From positions 4,154,001 to 4,218,000 of the forward strand of contig NZ_JAJFZL010000001.1 in NCBI RefSeq assembly GCF_020733635.1: a stretch of 64,000 nt of DNA, written 5' to 3'. Origin of the DNA: Nocardia spumae (GTDB lineage: Bacteria; Actinomycetota; Actinomycetes; Mycobacteriales; Mycobacteriaceae). Made by a program: the position numbers and the translations under genes. Position 1 is the stretch's first letter. The number at the start of each line of letters is the position of its first letter. Positions 8,682 to 17,714 of the stretch are shown here, in pieces. Under the pieces are notes generated by a model. It was not told where the DNA came from and ran no database searches. It was given only the letters and a program-made list of their open reading frames with translations.

Positions 8682-9449
8682 CTAGTTGGCCGAATCGGCG
8701 TACAGGACGAAGAACAGGAAGCACAGGAATCTCATGCCGGTGCTCTCGTCGAATCCCTCGGGGAACAGATCGCGGGCGGCGGGCAGGGCCGGCGGTTCGC
8801 TGATGACACCGATGCGGAAGCCGGCGACGGTGAAGGCGTCGGTCATCGCGTGCAGCGGCCGGTCCCAGAAACTCAGCCGGGCGGTCTGCCCGCCCATGGT
8901 CCATTCCTCGGTCCGGTGACGCGTCTGGAAATAGTTGGTCTCCTCGCCGGCCAAGCGCTGCCCGAGAAAGTTCGCGAACGGATGCTCGACCGACACGACG
9001 AGTCGGCCGCCGGGAGTGAGTACGCGTCGGAGTTCGGCCAGTGTCGGTCCCCAGTCTTGTAGGTAGTGCAGCACCAGGGACGCGACGACGTCGTCGAACG
9101 CGCAGTCGGGAAAGGGCAGCGGGTCGGCCAGGTCGACTACTCGCAGGTCGGCATCGGCACCGAGGCGCCGCCGAGCCTGCGCCAGCATCCCCCCACTCGC
9201 GTCGATCCCGGTCACGATCGCGCCTCGCTCGCGCAGCGCGGCGAACAGCGGCCCCGAGCCACAGCCGACATCCAGGATCCGCCGCCCGGTGACGTCCCCG
9301 ATGAGCTCCAGCATCGCGGGCCGGTTGTAGTACGCGTTATGGAGGCTGGTTTCGTTCTCCGCCGTGTAGCCCTCAGCGAAGCTGTCGTAGGCGTTCGGCC
9401 GGGCCGGATCAGTGGGAGTAACTGCACGGCCTTCTGGAACCGGAGTCAT
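8682..9449 (-). CDS. SAM-dependent methyltransferase (Methyltransf_11 type)
   Basis: The 255-residue protein has ILDVGCGSG at 58-66, GIDASGGML near 82-90 and the DVVASLVLHYL segment near 122-132, the usual order of a Methyltransf_11 domain. It resembles generic small-molecule methyltransferases. The ATG at 9449 is the first start in frame before clear family homology; a much longer open frame runs upstream but is the antisense of the dienelactone-hydrolase gene. The two genes are divergent across 225 bases. Confidence 0.8.
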   Translation of the reverse strand: MTPVPEGRAVTPTDPARPNAYDSFAEGYTAENETSLHNAYYNRPAMLELIGDVTGRRILDVGCGSGPLFAALRERGAIVTGIDASGGMLAQARRRLGADADLRVVDLADPLPFPDCAFDDVVASLVLHYLQDWGPTLAELRRVLTPGGRLVVSVEHPFANFLGQRLAGEETNYFQTRHRTEEWTMGGQTARLSFWDRPLHAMTDAFTVAGFRIGVISEPPALPAARDLFPEGFDESTGMRFLCFLFFVLYADSAN

Positions 9450-9674
9450 GCGCCCATCCTGACACGACGCACGGACCCATGGCCCAGCGATGGGGCGGGG
9501 ATGTTCAGGAAGTCGGTGGCCGCGCTGCGCGCTCTCGGTCCTCGTCACTGTGCGGGTCCGGCCGAACGCGCGGTCCGTCACAACCCCCGCTCCCCCACTG
9601 GGGACAACATCCCGGGTGCGGCAGAATGCCTGGGGCGCACACTGATCGGCAGGGCGCGCCCAGTGGAGGCGAGA

Positions 9675-10436
9675 ATGTCCGAGGAAATCGTCGGCCGGCA
9701 TGCCGAAGTCGAGGTGGACGGTTCGGTCATGGCGGTGTACCTGGCGCGGCCGGCCCGTAGCGGCCGGTTCCCGGTGGTGCTGGTCGGTGCCGAATTGTGG
9801 GGTCTGACAACAGAAGTGCGTGCGGTGGTCGACCGGGTGGCCGCACAGGGCTACGTCGCGGTGGTCGCGAATCTGTACCATCGATGCGGGCCCGAGACGG
9901 CGGCCGGTCTGGCCGAGTCGGACGAGAACCGGGCGCGGGCCTTCGACCTGCTGAGCACGCTCACCCGCGACGGCGTGGAGACGGATCTGCGGGCGGCCGT
10001 GGCCTTCGCGCGGGAGCAGGGCGACGGCGGCGACACCACCGGCGCTCTCGGCTTCAGCCTCGGCGGCCACATCACCTACTTCGCCGCGACCCGGCTCGAT
10101 CTCGCCGCCGCCGCCGTCTTCTATCCCGGATGGCTGCCGACCGCGGGCACCGCGTTGAGCATCCCGGACCCGCTGCTCACCCACACTCCGGCGATCGCGG
10201 AACACCGAACCCGGCTGCTGCTGTTGCTGGCCGAGCACGATCATGTGATCGACGCCGGGCAGCGCGCGGCCATCGATATCGCGTTGTCGCAGGCGGGAGC
10301 GGAATACGAACTGGTCGTCTATCCCGGTGCGCAACATGCCTATTTCTTTCCCGGACGACCGGTGCACGATGCGGCGGCAGCGGCGGATTCCTGGCAGCGC
10401 GTCACCGAACTGTTCGCCGCGACCCTGCGTTCGTGA
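9675..10436 (+). CDS. Dienelactone hydrolase family protein
   Basis: The 253-residue alpha/beta hydrolase has the DLH-type core: GFSLGGH with Ser128 as nucleophile, Asp189 in AEHDHV, and His221 in GAQHAYFF. Classical dienelactone hydrolases use Cys in place of the Ser, so this is a Ser variant, as in many actinobacterial homologues, and the true substrate is unknown. The ATG at 9675 has GGAGG five bases upstream. It stands alone between a divergent methyltransferase and a convergent secreted-protein gene. Confidence 0.8.
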   Translation: MSEEIVGRHAEVEVDGSVMAVYLARPARSGRFPVVLVGAELWGLTTEVRAVVDRVAAQGYVAVVANLYHRCGPETAAGLAESDENRARAFDLLSTLTRDGVETDLRAAVAFAREQGDGGDTTGALGFSLGGHITYFAATRLDLAAAAVFYPGWLPTAGTALSIPDPLLTHTPAIAEHRTRLLLLLAEHDHVIDAGQRAAIDIALSQAGAEYELVVYPGAQHAYFFPGRPVHDAAAAADSWQRVTELFAATLRS

Positions 10437-10622
10437 CCCGGTTGACCCCCGGCCCCACAACCGGATGTGTGAGCGAAAACCACAGTGGCGCAATCGAAGA
10501 GGGCTGCTGATCAATCTGCCGCCGCGCGAGTCGACCACACAGACGTCCTGGATATCGAAGAGCTGACGTGCGACTCGTTCACAGCGTCGGCGACCGAGAC
10601 CCCGCGGTCGTCACATGCGCGG

Positions 10623-11027
10623 TCAGCCGGGTTGCCCCAGCGTGAACACGTTGGCGTATCCGGAGACGACGGTGTCGGCGGGATCGACCAGGGCGACGCG
10701 CACCTGCACCCGCTGCCCTGCCGCCAGCTCGGCTCCGGTCAGTGTGATCACGGCCTTCTGGGGGCTGCCATCACAGGTGACCTGGTCCTGTGTGCCGGTG
10801 GCCGACGGCCGGTCGGCTGCGGGATCGCCCGTCATGGCCTTGATCGCGGTCACTCCGGCAGCGGGATCGCAGCTGTATTGGACCGCCACATTGGCCGGAC
10901 CGACTCCGTCGACCTTGATGGAGTTATCGGCGAGCGCCGCGGTGGCGAGGGAGACGACAGCCGCCCCCATGGCCGCGAACACCGATACGACAAGCGCGGG
11001 ACGCTGGAAGTTCCGAAGGTGGGCCAT
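10623..11027 (-). CDS. Small secreted protein of unknown function
   Basis: The 134-residue product has a signal peptide (about residues 1-34, ending ATAALADN). The mature part is rich in beta-prone Val and Thr, with two Cys (YSCDP and VTCDG), which suggests a small disulfide-linked exported domain. AGGAGG lies about ten bases before the ATG. I do not recognise the family; its closest look-alikes are small exported proteins of Nocardia and Mycobacterium. It is divergent from the aldehyde dehydrogenase operon across 270 bases. Confidence 0.65.
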   Translation of the reverse strand: MAHLRNFQRPALVVSVFAAMGAAVVSLATAALADNSIKVDGVGPANVAVQYSCDPAAGVTAIKAMTGDPAADRPSATGTQDQVTCDGSPQKAVITLTGAELAAGQRVQVRVALVDPADTVVSGYANVFTLGQPG

Positions 11028-11214
11028 TGATCTTCATCCTCCTGCGTGAGGGGAAGGAGACAGCCGGACGAGTTCATGTCGAATGAGCTCGTCATCAGCG
11101 TATAGCAACACCTAGGCAACCGGTACAACTCATGCGCGAATACGAATGAGTGGATGGTTCGGCACCGAGGGGTGCAGGCGGCGCGACGACGAGCCCGCCT
11201 CAGGGCCGTTCACC

Positions 11215-11233
11215 GTGTTCAGTTTCCGAACAC
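11215..11233. promoter_or_regulatory. Palindromic activator site upstream of the aldehyde/alcohol dehydrogenase operon
   Basis: GTGTTCAGTTTCCGAACAC has exact GTGTTC/GAACAC arms separated by 7 bases and lies 64 bases before the aldehyde dehydrogenase start. A near-identical 19-bp element lies ahead of the activator gene at 13981-13999. Two such sites around one regulated unit are good evidence for one shared regulator, most simply the AcoR-like protein encoded at 14173. Confidence 0.65.
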
Positions 11234-11297
11234 TTCGCCGCGCCGAATCCACCGGAGTATGTCGTGTGTCACATCACGAGGTACTCAGGAGGTTTCG

Positions 11298-12809
11298 ATG
11301 ACGGTCGTCTCCGAATTCCCGATCCGGGCGGATGTTCGCGCGCTGCTGGCCGGCCGCAAGCAACTGCTGATCGACGGCGCATGGGTCGATGCCGCGTCGG
11401 GTCGGACGTTCACGACGCACAATCCCGCCGACGGCAGTCCCCTGGCGGAGGTCGCACACGGGGAGGCGGCCGATATCGATCGCGCCGTACGCGCTGCCCG
11501 GGCCGCCTTCGACGACGGCCCGTGGCAATGGATGAAGCCGAACGAACGCGAACGCCTGCTCTGGCGGGTCGGCGATCTGCTGTCCGAGCGCGCCGAGCAG
11601 TTCGGCCAGCTCGAGGCGCTGGACAACGGCAAATCCGCTGGTATAGCGACCGCCGTGGACACCGCCTGGGCAGCCGACGTGTTCCGGTACTACGCGGGCT
11701 GGGCCACCAAGATCGAGGGCAGCACGGTGAACGTGTCGATGCCGTTCGCGCCGCCCGGCAGCGAATTCCATGCCTACACCCTGCGCGAGCCGGTCGGGGT
11801 GTGCGGGCTGATCGTGCCGTGGAACTTCCCGTTGCTGATGGCGGCGTGGAAGCTGGCCCCGGCCCTGGCCGCGGGAAATACCGTGATCCTCAAGCCCGCC
11901 GAGCAGACGCCGCTGACCGCGCTGCTGCTGGGTGAGCTGTTCCAGGAGGCCGGATTCCCGCCCGGCGTGGTCAATATCGTGACCGGATTCGGTGCGGCCG
12001 GTGCCGCGCTGGCGGCCCACGACGGCGTCGACAAGGTCGCCTTCACCGGGTCCACCGAGGTCGGCAAGCTGGTCGTCGACGCGGCCCGGGGCAACCTCAA
12101 GAAGGTCTCGTTGGAGCTCGGCGGCAAGAGTCCCAACGTGGTCTTCGCCGACGCCGATTTCGATGCCGCGGTCACCGGATCGCTGAACGCGTGGCTGTTC
12201 AATCACGGCCAGTGTTGTGTGGCGGGAACCCGACTGTACGTGGAGGACAAGATCTTCGGCGATTTCACCGAAGCCGTCGCCGCGGCCGCCGCACAGGTCA
12301 AGATCGGCCCCGGCCTGGACCCGGCCACCGAACTCGGGCCGCTGGTATCGCAGGAGCAGTTCGATCGCGTGACCGGCTATCTGCAGGCCGGTCTCACCGA
12401 CGGCGCGCGGGCACTCACCGGCGGAAAGCGCCACGGCGACATCGGATACTTCGTCGAGCCGACCGTATTCGTCGATGTACGACCGGAATTCAGCGTCGTT
12501 CGCGAGGAGATCTTCGGTCCGGTGGTAGCGGCGCTGCCGTTCGATGCCGACGAGGGTGTCGCCGCGGCGGCCCAGCAGGCCAACGATTCGCTCTACGGAT
12601 TGGCCGCGGGGATCTGGACCCGCGACATCTCCAAGGCCCACCGGGCCGCGCGCCAGCTGAAGGCCGGTTCGGTGTGGATCAACCAGTACAACGGCTTCGA
12701 CACGGCGATGCCGTTCGGCGGTTACAAGCAGTCCGGATGGGGTCGCGAGCTCGGCCCGGCCGGCCTGGATCTGTATCTGCAGACCAAGTCGGTCAACGTC
12801 GCCCTCTGA
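11298..12809 (+). CDS. NAD(P)-dependent aldehyde dehydrogenase
   Basis: The 503-residue protein is a full-length class ALDH. It has the VPWNFP motif near 173-178, the FTGST motif near 249-253, the catalytic Glu273 in LELGGKSP, and the nucleophile Cys307 in GQCCVAG. It oxidises an aldehyde to the acid; as the gene ahead of an NDMA-type alcohol dehydrogenase it probably handles the aldehyde that enzyme forms. The ATG at 11298 has CAGGAGG upstream, so the longer in-frame opening is discarded. The alcohol dehydrogenase follows after 25 bases. Confidence 0.9.
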   Translation: MTVVSEFPIRADVRALLAGRKQLLIDGAWVDAASGRTFTTHNPADGSPLAEVAHGEAADIDRAVRAARAAFDDGPWQWMKPNERERLLWRVGDLLSERAEQFGQLEALDNGKSAGIATAVDTAWAADVFRYYAGWATKIEGSTVNVSMPFAPPGSEFHAYTLREPVGVCGLIVPWNFPLLMAAWKLAPALAAGNTVILKPAEQTPLTALLLGELFQEAGFPPGVVNIVTGFGAAGAALAAHDGVDKVAFTGSTEVGKLVVDAARGNLKKVSLELGGKSPNVVFADADFDAAVTGSLNAWLFNHGQCCVAGTRLYVEDKIFGDFTEAVAAAAAQVKIGPGLDPATELGPLVSQEQFDRVTGYLQAGLTDGARALTGGKRHGDIGYFVEPTVFVDVRPEFSVVREEIFGPVVAALPFDADEGVAAAAQQANDSLYGLAAGIWTRDISKAHRAARQLKAGSVWINQYNGFDTAMPFGGYKQSGWGRELGPAGLDLYLQTKSVNVAL

Positions 12810-12834
12810 CTCGCACAGCACTCGGGAGAAAATC

Positions 12835-13950
12835 ATGAAAACCACCGCCGCAGTACTGCTGGAACCCGGTAAGCCGTTCGAGCTGATGGAACTCGAACTG
12901 GACGGCCCCGGGCCCGGCGAGGTGCTCATCCGCTACACCGCCGCCGGCCTGTGTCACTCCGATCTGCACCTGACCGACGGTGATCTGCCACCGCGCTACC
13001 CCATCGTCGGTGGCCACGAGGGGTCGGGCATCATCGAGGAAGTCGGTCCGGGGGTCACCAAGGTCGCCCCCGGCGATCATGTGGTCTGCAGTTTCATTCC
13101 CAACTGCGGCACCTGCCGCTACTGCTCGACCGGGCGGCAGAACCTCTGCGATATGGGCGCCACCATCCTGGACGGCTGCATGCCCGACGGAACCTTTCGA
13201 TTCCATTCCGGCGGTAAGGATTTCGGTGCCATGTGCATGCTCGGCACCTTCTCCGAACGGGCCACGATCTCCCAGCACTCGGTGGTCAAGGTCGACGACT
13301 GGCTACCACTCGAGACCGCCGTCGTGGTGGGTTGCGGGGTGCCGACCGGCTGGGGCAGCGCGGTCTATTCCGGCAACGTCAGGGCCGGCGACATCACCGT
13401 GATATATGGCATCGGCGGACTGGGCATCAATTCGGTGCAGGGCGCCGTACACGCGGGCGCCAAGTATGTGGTCGTGGTCGATCCGGTGGACTTCAAACGG
13501 GAAACCGCGTTGAAAATGGGTGCCACCCATGCCTTTTCGACATCCGAGGAGGCCGCGGCGAAGGTCGGCGAACTGTCCTGGGGGCAGGGTGCCGACCAGG
13601 CGATCATCACCGTCGGTACGGTGACCGAACAGGTCGTCTCCGCCGCGTTCGACATCGTCGGCAAGGGCGGGATCGTCGTGGTCACCGGCCTGGCCGATCC
13701 GGCCAAGGCCACCATCCACGTCTCCGGGGCCATGCTGACACTGAACGAGAAGACCATCAAGGGCACCCTGTTCGGGTCGGCCAACCCCCAGTACGACATC
13801 GTGCGACTGCTCCGGCTCTACGACAGCGGCCAGCTGAAACTCGACGAGCTGATCACCACCCGTTACCGACTCGAAGATATCAACCAGGGCTATCAGGATC
13901 TGCGCGACGGCAAGAACATCCGCGGCGTCGTGATCCACGCCCGGAGCTGA
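12835..13950 (+). CDS. NDMA-dependent (mycofactocin-linked) zinc alcohol dehydrogenase
   Basis: The 371-residue protein is a zinc alcohol dehydrogenase. Catalytic zinc ligands Cys40 and His61 and the structural zinc cysteines 91, 94, 97 and 105 are present, and GIGGLGINSVQGA near 202-214 is the nucleotide-binding loop. The sequence matches the NDMA-dependent alcohol dehydrogenase family of Rhodococcus and Mycobacterium, in which the nicotinamide stays bound and is recycled by an external acceptor, believed to be mycofactocin. No mycofactocin genes are in this window. It forms an operon with the aldehyde dehydrogenase, which implies stepwise oxidation of an alcohol to an acid. Confidence 0.87.
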   Translation: MKTTAAVLLEPGKPFELMELELDGPGPGEVLIRYTAAGLCHSDLHLTDGDLPPRYPIVGGHEGSGIIEEVGPGVTKVAPGDHVVCSFIPNCGTCRYCSTGRQNLCDMGATILDGCMPDGTFRFHSGGKDFGAMCMLGTFSERATISQHSVVKVDDWLPLETAVVVGCGVPTGWGSAVYSGNVRAGDITVIYGIGGLGINSVQGAVHAGAKYVVVVDPVDFKRETALKMGATHAFSTSEEAAAKVGELSWGQGADQAIITVGTVTEQVVSAAFDIVGKGGIVVVTGLADPAKATIHVSGAMLTLNEKTIKGTLFGSANPQYDIVRLLRLYDSGQLKLDELITTRYRLEDINQGYQDLRDGKNIRGVVIHARS

Positions 13951-13974
13951 TCCTCGGCGGGCCGGCACGAGTTC

Positions 13975-14005
13975 GGCGCGGTGTTCAGAAACTGAACACC
14001 GCGCC
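13975..14005. promoter_or_regulatory. Long perfect inverted repeat: operator copy and possible terminator
   Basis: Two exact 14-base arms (13975-13988 and 13992-14005) surround an AAA loop, starting 24 bases after the alcohol dehydrogenase stop. The inner 19 bases, GTGTTCAGAAACTGAACAC, match the element at 11215. The transcript could fold into a strong hairpin and act as a terminator, though no T-run follows. It also lies 168 bases ahead of the activator gene and may give autoregulation. Confidence 0.65.
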
Positions 14006-14172
14006 GGACCGCCGGTCGCGCAGACTGTTGCGGAGCGCCCATTCGGTGACCCACGACACAGACCGGTCAGTAGGCTGATCAACGGCAGGTCGATCGCCCG
14101 TCGAACGCCGAGTCCCGGCGCCCGGCAGACGGGGAGCGGCACGGCACCGAGCAGGACAGGAGTGAGCACCAG

Positions 14173-15837
14173 ATGACCTCAACGCAGTGCAACGGTGCAC
14201 AACCCGCGGTGCCGCGCCGGGAGATCGAACTGTCGTGGCGCCGCTCGCGACTGTTCGGTGTGGCGCCGGAGTTCGACGGATTCTCCGATCTTCCGGTGGC
14301 GGAGGTGGATCCACGCAGCCGACTGCTCGACGCCGCGTCGGTGGTGCTCGATCAGATGGCGGCCGCGCTCACCGGAACCGCCTACAGTCTGCTGCTCGGC
14401 GATCGCGATTGCCGGCTGGTGTACCGATGGTTCGACGATCCCCGGTTCGAGTCCGCGCTCGACATGCTGGGTATCCGGGACGGCGCCAGCCTGGCCGAGG
14501 ACGCGGTCGGCACCAATGCGCTCGGTACGGCACTGGAAACCAAACAGGGCATCACCGTCAACGGGTCGGAACACTTCATCGAGCGGTTCAAGGGATTCAC
14601 CTGCTACGGCCACCCCATCCGGCATCCGGTCACCCGGCGACTGGCCGGCGTCCTCGACATCACCAGTACCAATTCCCATGCCGACCCGATACTCGGCCCG
14701 TTTCTGCAGCGTGCGGTCCACGATATCGAGCAGCGGCTGCTGGATCAGTCCAAGGCATCCGAACGCGCGCTGCTGGCCGCGTTCCAGACACTTTCGCGGC
14801 AACGCCGTGCGGTCGCCGCCGTCGGAGACGACATCGTGCTCACCAACCGCAGCGCTGTCGATCTGCTCGACCCGTCGGATTACGCCCTGCTGCATCTGCT
14901 CGCGGAACAATCGTCCTCCCGCCCGGGGAGTACCGACGTCCGCCTGGCCTCGGGGACGTCGGTCCGCATCCACCTGTCGCGGGTGGCCGGAGCGAGCACC
15001 GGAATGCTCTTCCATTTCGAACCGATCGAGGATTCCACCTTCACCACGTCGGTGCGCGGCAGTACCCGGCCGCTCGAGCGGGGACCCGCCGTCACCGGCC
15101 CGGTGCTGATCGTCGGCGATCGCGGCACCGGTCGCAGCACCGAGGCACGCCGGCTCGCGCGCGCACGCGAGGTGGAGTTCCATCAGTGCGCCGATATCGC
15201 GGACGCGGGAACACAGGAATGGCTCGCCCTGCTGCGCGATCGCGTGGCACGCCCGGGCGTCACCGTATGCGTCGACGCCTTGCCCGAGCCGATGGTCGAT
15301 CAGCTGATCGGGGCGATGGAGGACGCGCCGGCCGGCGCGCTGATCCTCACCTCGCTGCCACTCCGAGCGACCACCGGAGCCCATGCCGCGCTCGCGGCCA
15401 TGTGTGTGGATCGTATCGAGCTGGCGCCCCTGCGCGACCGCGCCGCGGAACTGCCCGCGATCACGAAAGACATACTGCGCGAACTCGATCCGTCCGCCGA
15501 GCTGCGTCTGCTCCCGAGTGTGATCGAACTGCTCGCCACCCACCCCTGGCCCGGTAACCTGCACGAACTCAAAGCCGTGCTGGCCCATGTGCTGCAGCAC
15601 CGCCATCGCGGTGATGTCACCATCGGCGATCTACCGGCCCGCTATCGGGTGTCCTCGCGGGCACGCACCCTGTCGGGGCGCGAACGCGCCGAACGCGACG
15701 CCATCATCGACGCGCTGCGCCGCCACCACGGCAACAAGCTGCGCACCGCACACGAGCTCGGAATCAGCCGCACCACGCTCTACGCCCGGCTCAAGGCCCT
15801 GCGTATCACCGACGGGCACGCGTCCGCCGTGCGGTGA
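14173..15837 (+). CDS. AcoR/MimR-like activator with GAF, AAA-like and Fis-type HTH domains
   Basis: The 554-residue protein has the order of AcoR-type activators: a GAF-like sensor (about 50-195), a central AAA-like region (about 305-490) with a Walker A GDRGTGRST at 315-323 and WPGNLHELK near 460, and a C-terminal Fis HTH (RTAHELGISRTTLYARLKAL near 525-545). The GAFTGA loop that contacts sigma-54 is absent, as expected in actinobacteria, which lack sigma-54, so it must activate by another route. Relatives such as MimR control alcohol- and alkane-oxidation operons. It follows the aldehyde/alcohol operon in the same orientation, and its own upstream region carries the shared palindrome. Confidence 0.82.
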   Translation: MTSTQCNGAQPAVPRREIELSWRRSRLFGVAPEFDGFSDLPVAEVDPRSRLLDAASVVLDQMAAALTGTAYSLLLGDRDCRLVYRWFDDPRFESALDMLGIRDGASLAEDAVGTNALGTALETKQGITVNGSEHFIERFKGFTCYGHPIRHPVTRRLAGVLDITSTNSHADPILGPFLQRAVHDIEQRLLDQSKASERALLAAFQTLSRQRRAVAAVGDDIVLTNRSAVDLLDPSDYALLHLLAEQSSSRPGSTDVRLASGTSVRIHLSRVAGASTGMLFHFEPIEDSTFTTSVRGSTRPLERGPAVTGPVLIVGDRGTGRSTEARRLARAREVEFHQCADIADAGTQEWLALLRDRVARPGVTVCVDALPEPMVDQLIGAMEDAPAGALILTSLPLRATTGAHAALAAMCVDRIELAPLRDRAAELPAITKDILRELDPSAELRLLPSVIELLATHPWPGNLHELKAVLAHVLQHRHRGDVTIGDLPARYRVSSRARTLSGRERAERDAIIDALRRHHGNKLRTAHELGISRTTLYARLKALRITDGHASAVR

Positions 15838-15887
15838 GCCGCGGCGTAAGTCCCTGCGCACCACGTCGATTCAGCGCGAACCGACGC

Positions 15888-16406
15888 TCACCGATCCGGA
15901 GTCCGGGTGGATTCACCGGACGGTCGGGCCCGCGGCCCCAGCGAATCGAGGTACAGCCCGGCGATCTCCTCCAAGCCCCGCTGATCGTCGAGACCGAAGC
16001 GATCGAGGATCGGGCTGTCGAGATCGAGGACCCCGATCAGCGTGTCGTGACGGACCAGCGGAACGACCAGCTCGGATCTGCTCACCGGATCGCAGGCGAT
16101 GTGGTCGGCGACGGCATGTACGTCCGCGACCCGCTGGGTGCGGCGGGTGCGCGCGGCGGCTCCGCACACGCCGCGGTCCAGCCCGATTCGCACACAGGCC
16201 GGACGGCCCTGGAAAGGACCGACGACGAGTTCGTGCCCGTCGAAGAAGTAGAACCCCACCCAGTTCACGCCGGCGATGCCGTGATAGATCAGCGCGGAGA
16301 TATTGGCCGCGTTGGCAATCCGGTCACGTTCGCCCGCGAGCAGTCCCGCGGCCGCCGCGGCCAGCTCACGGTAGTGGTCCACCACCGCTCGATCGCCGCT
16401 ACTCAT
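15888..16406 (-). CDS. msrC: Free methionine-(R)-sulfoxide reductase (fRMsr, GAF domain)
   Basis: The 172-residue GAF-domain protein carries the fRMsr signature: VNWVGFYFFDG, VGPFQGRPACVRI, GVCG and HIACD. Cys71, Cys81 and Cys105 have exactly the spacing of the E. coli catalytic set (84, 94, 118). It reduces free methionine-R-sulfoxide, a repair step after oxidative stress, in the cytoplasm. Residues after about 150 form a short polar tail. The gene overlaps a possible 31-codon ORF upstream. It is convergent with the activator gene across 50 bases. Confidence 0.88.
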   Translation of the reverse strand: MSSGDRAVVDHYRELAAAAAGLLAGERDRIANAANISALIYHGIAGVNWVGFYFFDGHELVVGPFQGRPACVRIGLDRGVCGAAARTRRTQRVADVHAVADHIACDPVSRSELVVPLVRHDTLIGVLDLDSPILDRFGLDDQRGLEEIAGLYLDSLGPRARPSGESTRTPDR

Positions 16407-16494
16407 CCGCGTGCACCGCCGTGATCTCGGTGCCGCGATATCGCACCGCGGGGATCGGCGGACCGGAATGCGGCACGTCGGCGTGGTAGCTCAT
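16399..16494 (-). CDS. Possible 31-residue ORF overlapping the fRMsr start
   Basis: The frame opens at an ATG and encodes MSYHADVPHSGPPIPAVRYR and eleven more residues; its last codons overlap the msrC start in an ATGAGTAG arrangement, as in translational coupling. The composition is not the Arg/Ala/Gly mix seen in chance frames here. There is no clear ribosome-binding site and I know of no family, so it is only a candidate. Confidence 0.3.
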   Translation of the reverse strand: MSYHADVPHSGPPIPAVRYRGTEITAVHADE

Positions 16495-16658
16495 CGGACC
16501 AGTGTGCGCTGTTGCGGGCCTCGGGAGAACACCTCCACTCGAGCTGATTCCGATGGGCCCGGACAGCCCGTCGCAGCACCGCTCAGGCGCCCGCTCCCCC
16601 GGCGCCGGAATCCTGGGGCCGGGAACGGCGGGCGTCCGAGCCGATCGAACCGATCTCG

Positions 16659-17198
16659 GTGCGGCGCTCGCCGGAACCCGTTGCCTCCGGTCAGGATCCG
16701 GCGTGGGCGCCGGCTCGGATATCGGCGAGCAGCGTCGGCCCGGACGGTGTCCAGTCCTGCAGCTCACGGGTGGCGATGCTCTATCGCGAGCGTCTGGTGG
16801 GCGTCGTGCACACCGACAGTCCGCTGGGCCGGCATCGGCGTCCGACACTGTCACAGCTGTGCCGTTATCCGCCTGTCCCGGCTTCTCGCCGCGGCCGTGC
16901 CCGCGGACCGCTCGACGGCGCACTCGAGGCCGCGGGGCTGCGCCGCCACATCGCGGCGGTGGTCCCGACTTCCGCCGTCGCGGCGCTGTTGGTGTCGTCG
17001 AGCCGGTACGTCGGTCTGGTCCCGCAGCGGCTCGCCGAACAGTACGGCGACACCCTGGGTATCCGCTGGTTCCCCATTCCGGTCGAATTGCCCGAGGTCG
17101 AGGTGCGCCTGTCCTGGCACACCCGGCTCGATGCCGATCCCGCGCAACGCTGGCTGCGCGACACGATCAGCGACACCCTCGGCGCCGGTCTGCACTGA
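16659..17198 (+). pseudogene. Remnant of a LysR-type regulator (effector-binding part only)
   Basis: From about 16770 the frame reads LYRERLVGVV, then SRRGRARGPLDGALEAAGLRR, VGLVPQRLAEQ and VELPEVEVRLSWHTRLDADPAQRWLRD, which is the second half of a LysR substrate-binding domain. The N-terminal winged HTH and the first part of the domain are missing, and none of the three forward frames upstream to 16410 encodes them. No ribosome-binding site precedes the open frame. I infer a truncated, non-functional gene. Confidence 0.65.
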
Positions 17199-17230
17199 TT
17201 GCCACACAACCACTTTCACGGTCGGGCCGG

Positions 17231-17629
17231 TCACCACGGCCCGATCGCATACTCCAGCAGGGCCAGCAGCAGCGCGCACACACACGCCATCGCGAAGCCC
17301 GTCGCCGCGGTGAGCGCGAGGCAGCGGGCGCGACCGCGCACGTTCCTGCGTGCGAGAAGAAATCCTGCGATCGCCCCCGCCAGCGCCAGCGGGACGATGC
17401 CACCGATCACGAGATAGAAGATCGAGGCCAGCGCCGCGTTCAGTGCCTCGTTCAGGCCCCGGGCGTAGTCGCCGAACGGGATCGGAAAACGGTACAGGCT
17501 CGCGACCAGGGCGGCGGCGAAGGGAGCCGAGCAGATCGCGACGACGGCGCCCCATAGTGCCACCACCCAGGCGGCCGGTCCGGGGAGCGGAATTCGTCCC
17601 CGGCTCGCGTCCCCGTCGCTGAAGCTCAC
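17231..17629 (-). CDS. Small membrane protein, unknown function
   Basis: The 132-residue product has three hydrophobic segments (about 20-45, 70-95 and 105-130) and no recognised motif. The GTG at 17629 is chosen because GAGG lies about six bases upstream; an in-frame ATG at 17665 has no ribosome-binding site. It lies on the same strand as the SDR-photolyase-lipocalin genes, 85 bases after the SDR stop, and could be the last gene of that unit. Confidence 0.6.
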   Translation of the reverse strand: MSFSDGDASRGRIPLPGPAAWVVALWGAVVAICSAPFAAALVASLYRFPIPFGDYARGLNEALNAALASIFYLVIGGIVPLALAGAIAGFLLARRNVRGRARCLALTAATGFAMACVCALLLALLEYAIGPW

Positions 17630-17714
17630 ATCCGACCTCGCAGATCCCGATCCGGTCGAGTACATCGCGTGATCGTCGCACAGGAGGGCCCGGTGACCGG
17701 AGCCGGCCGATCGA

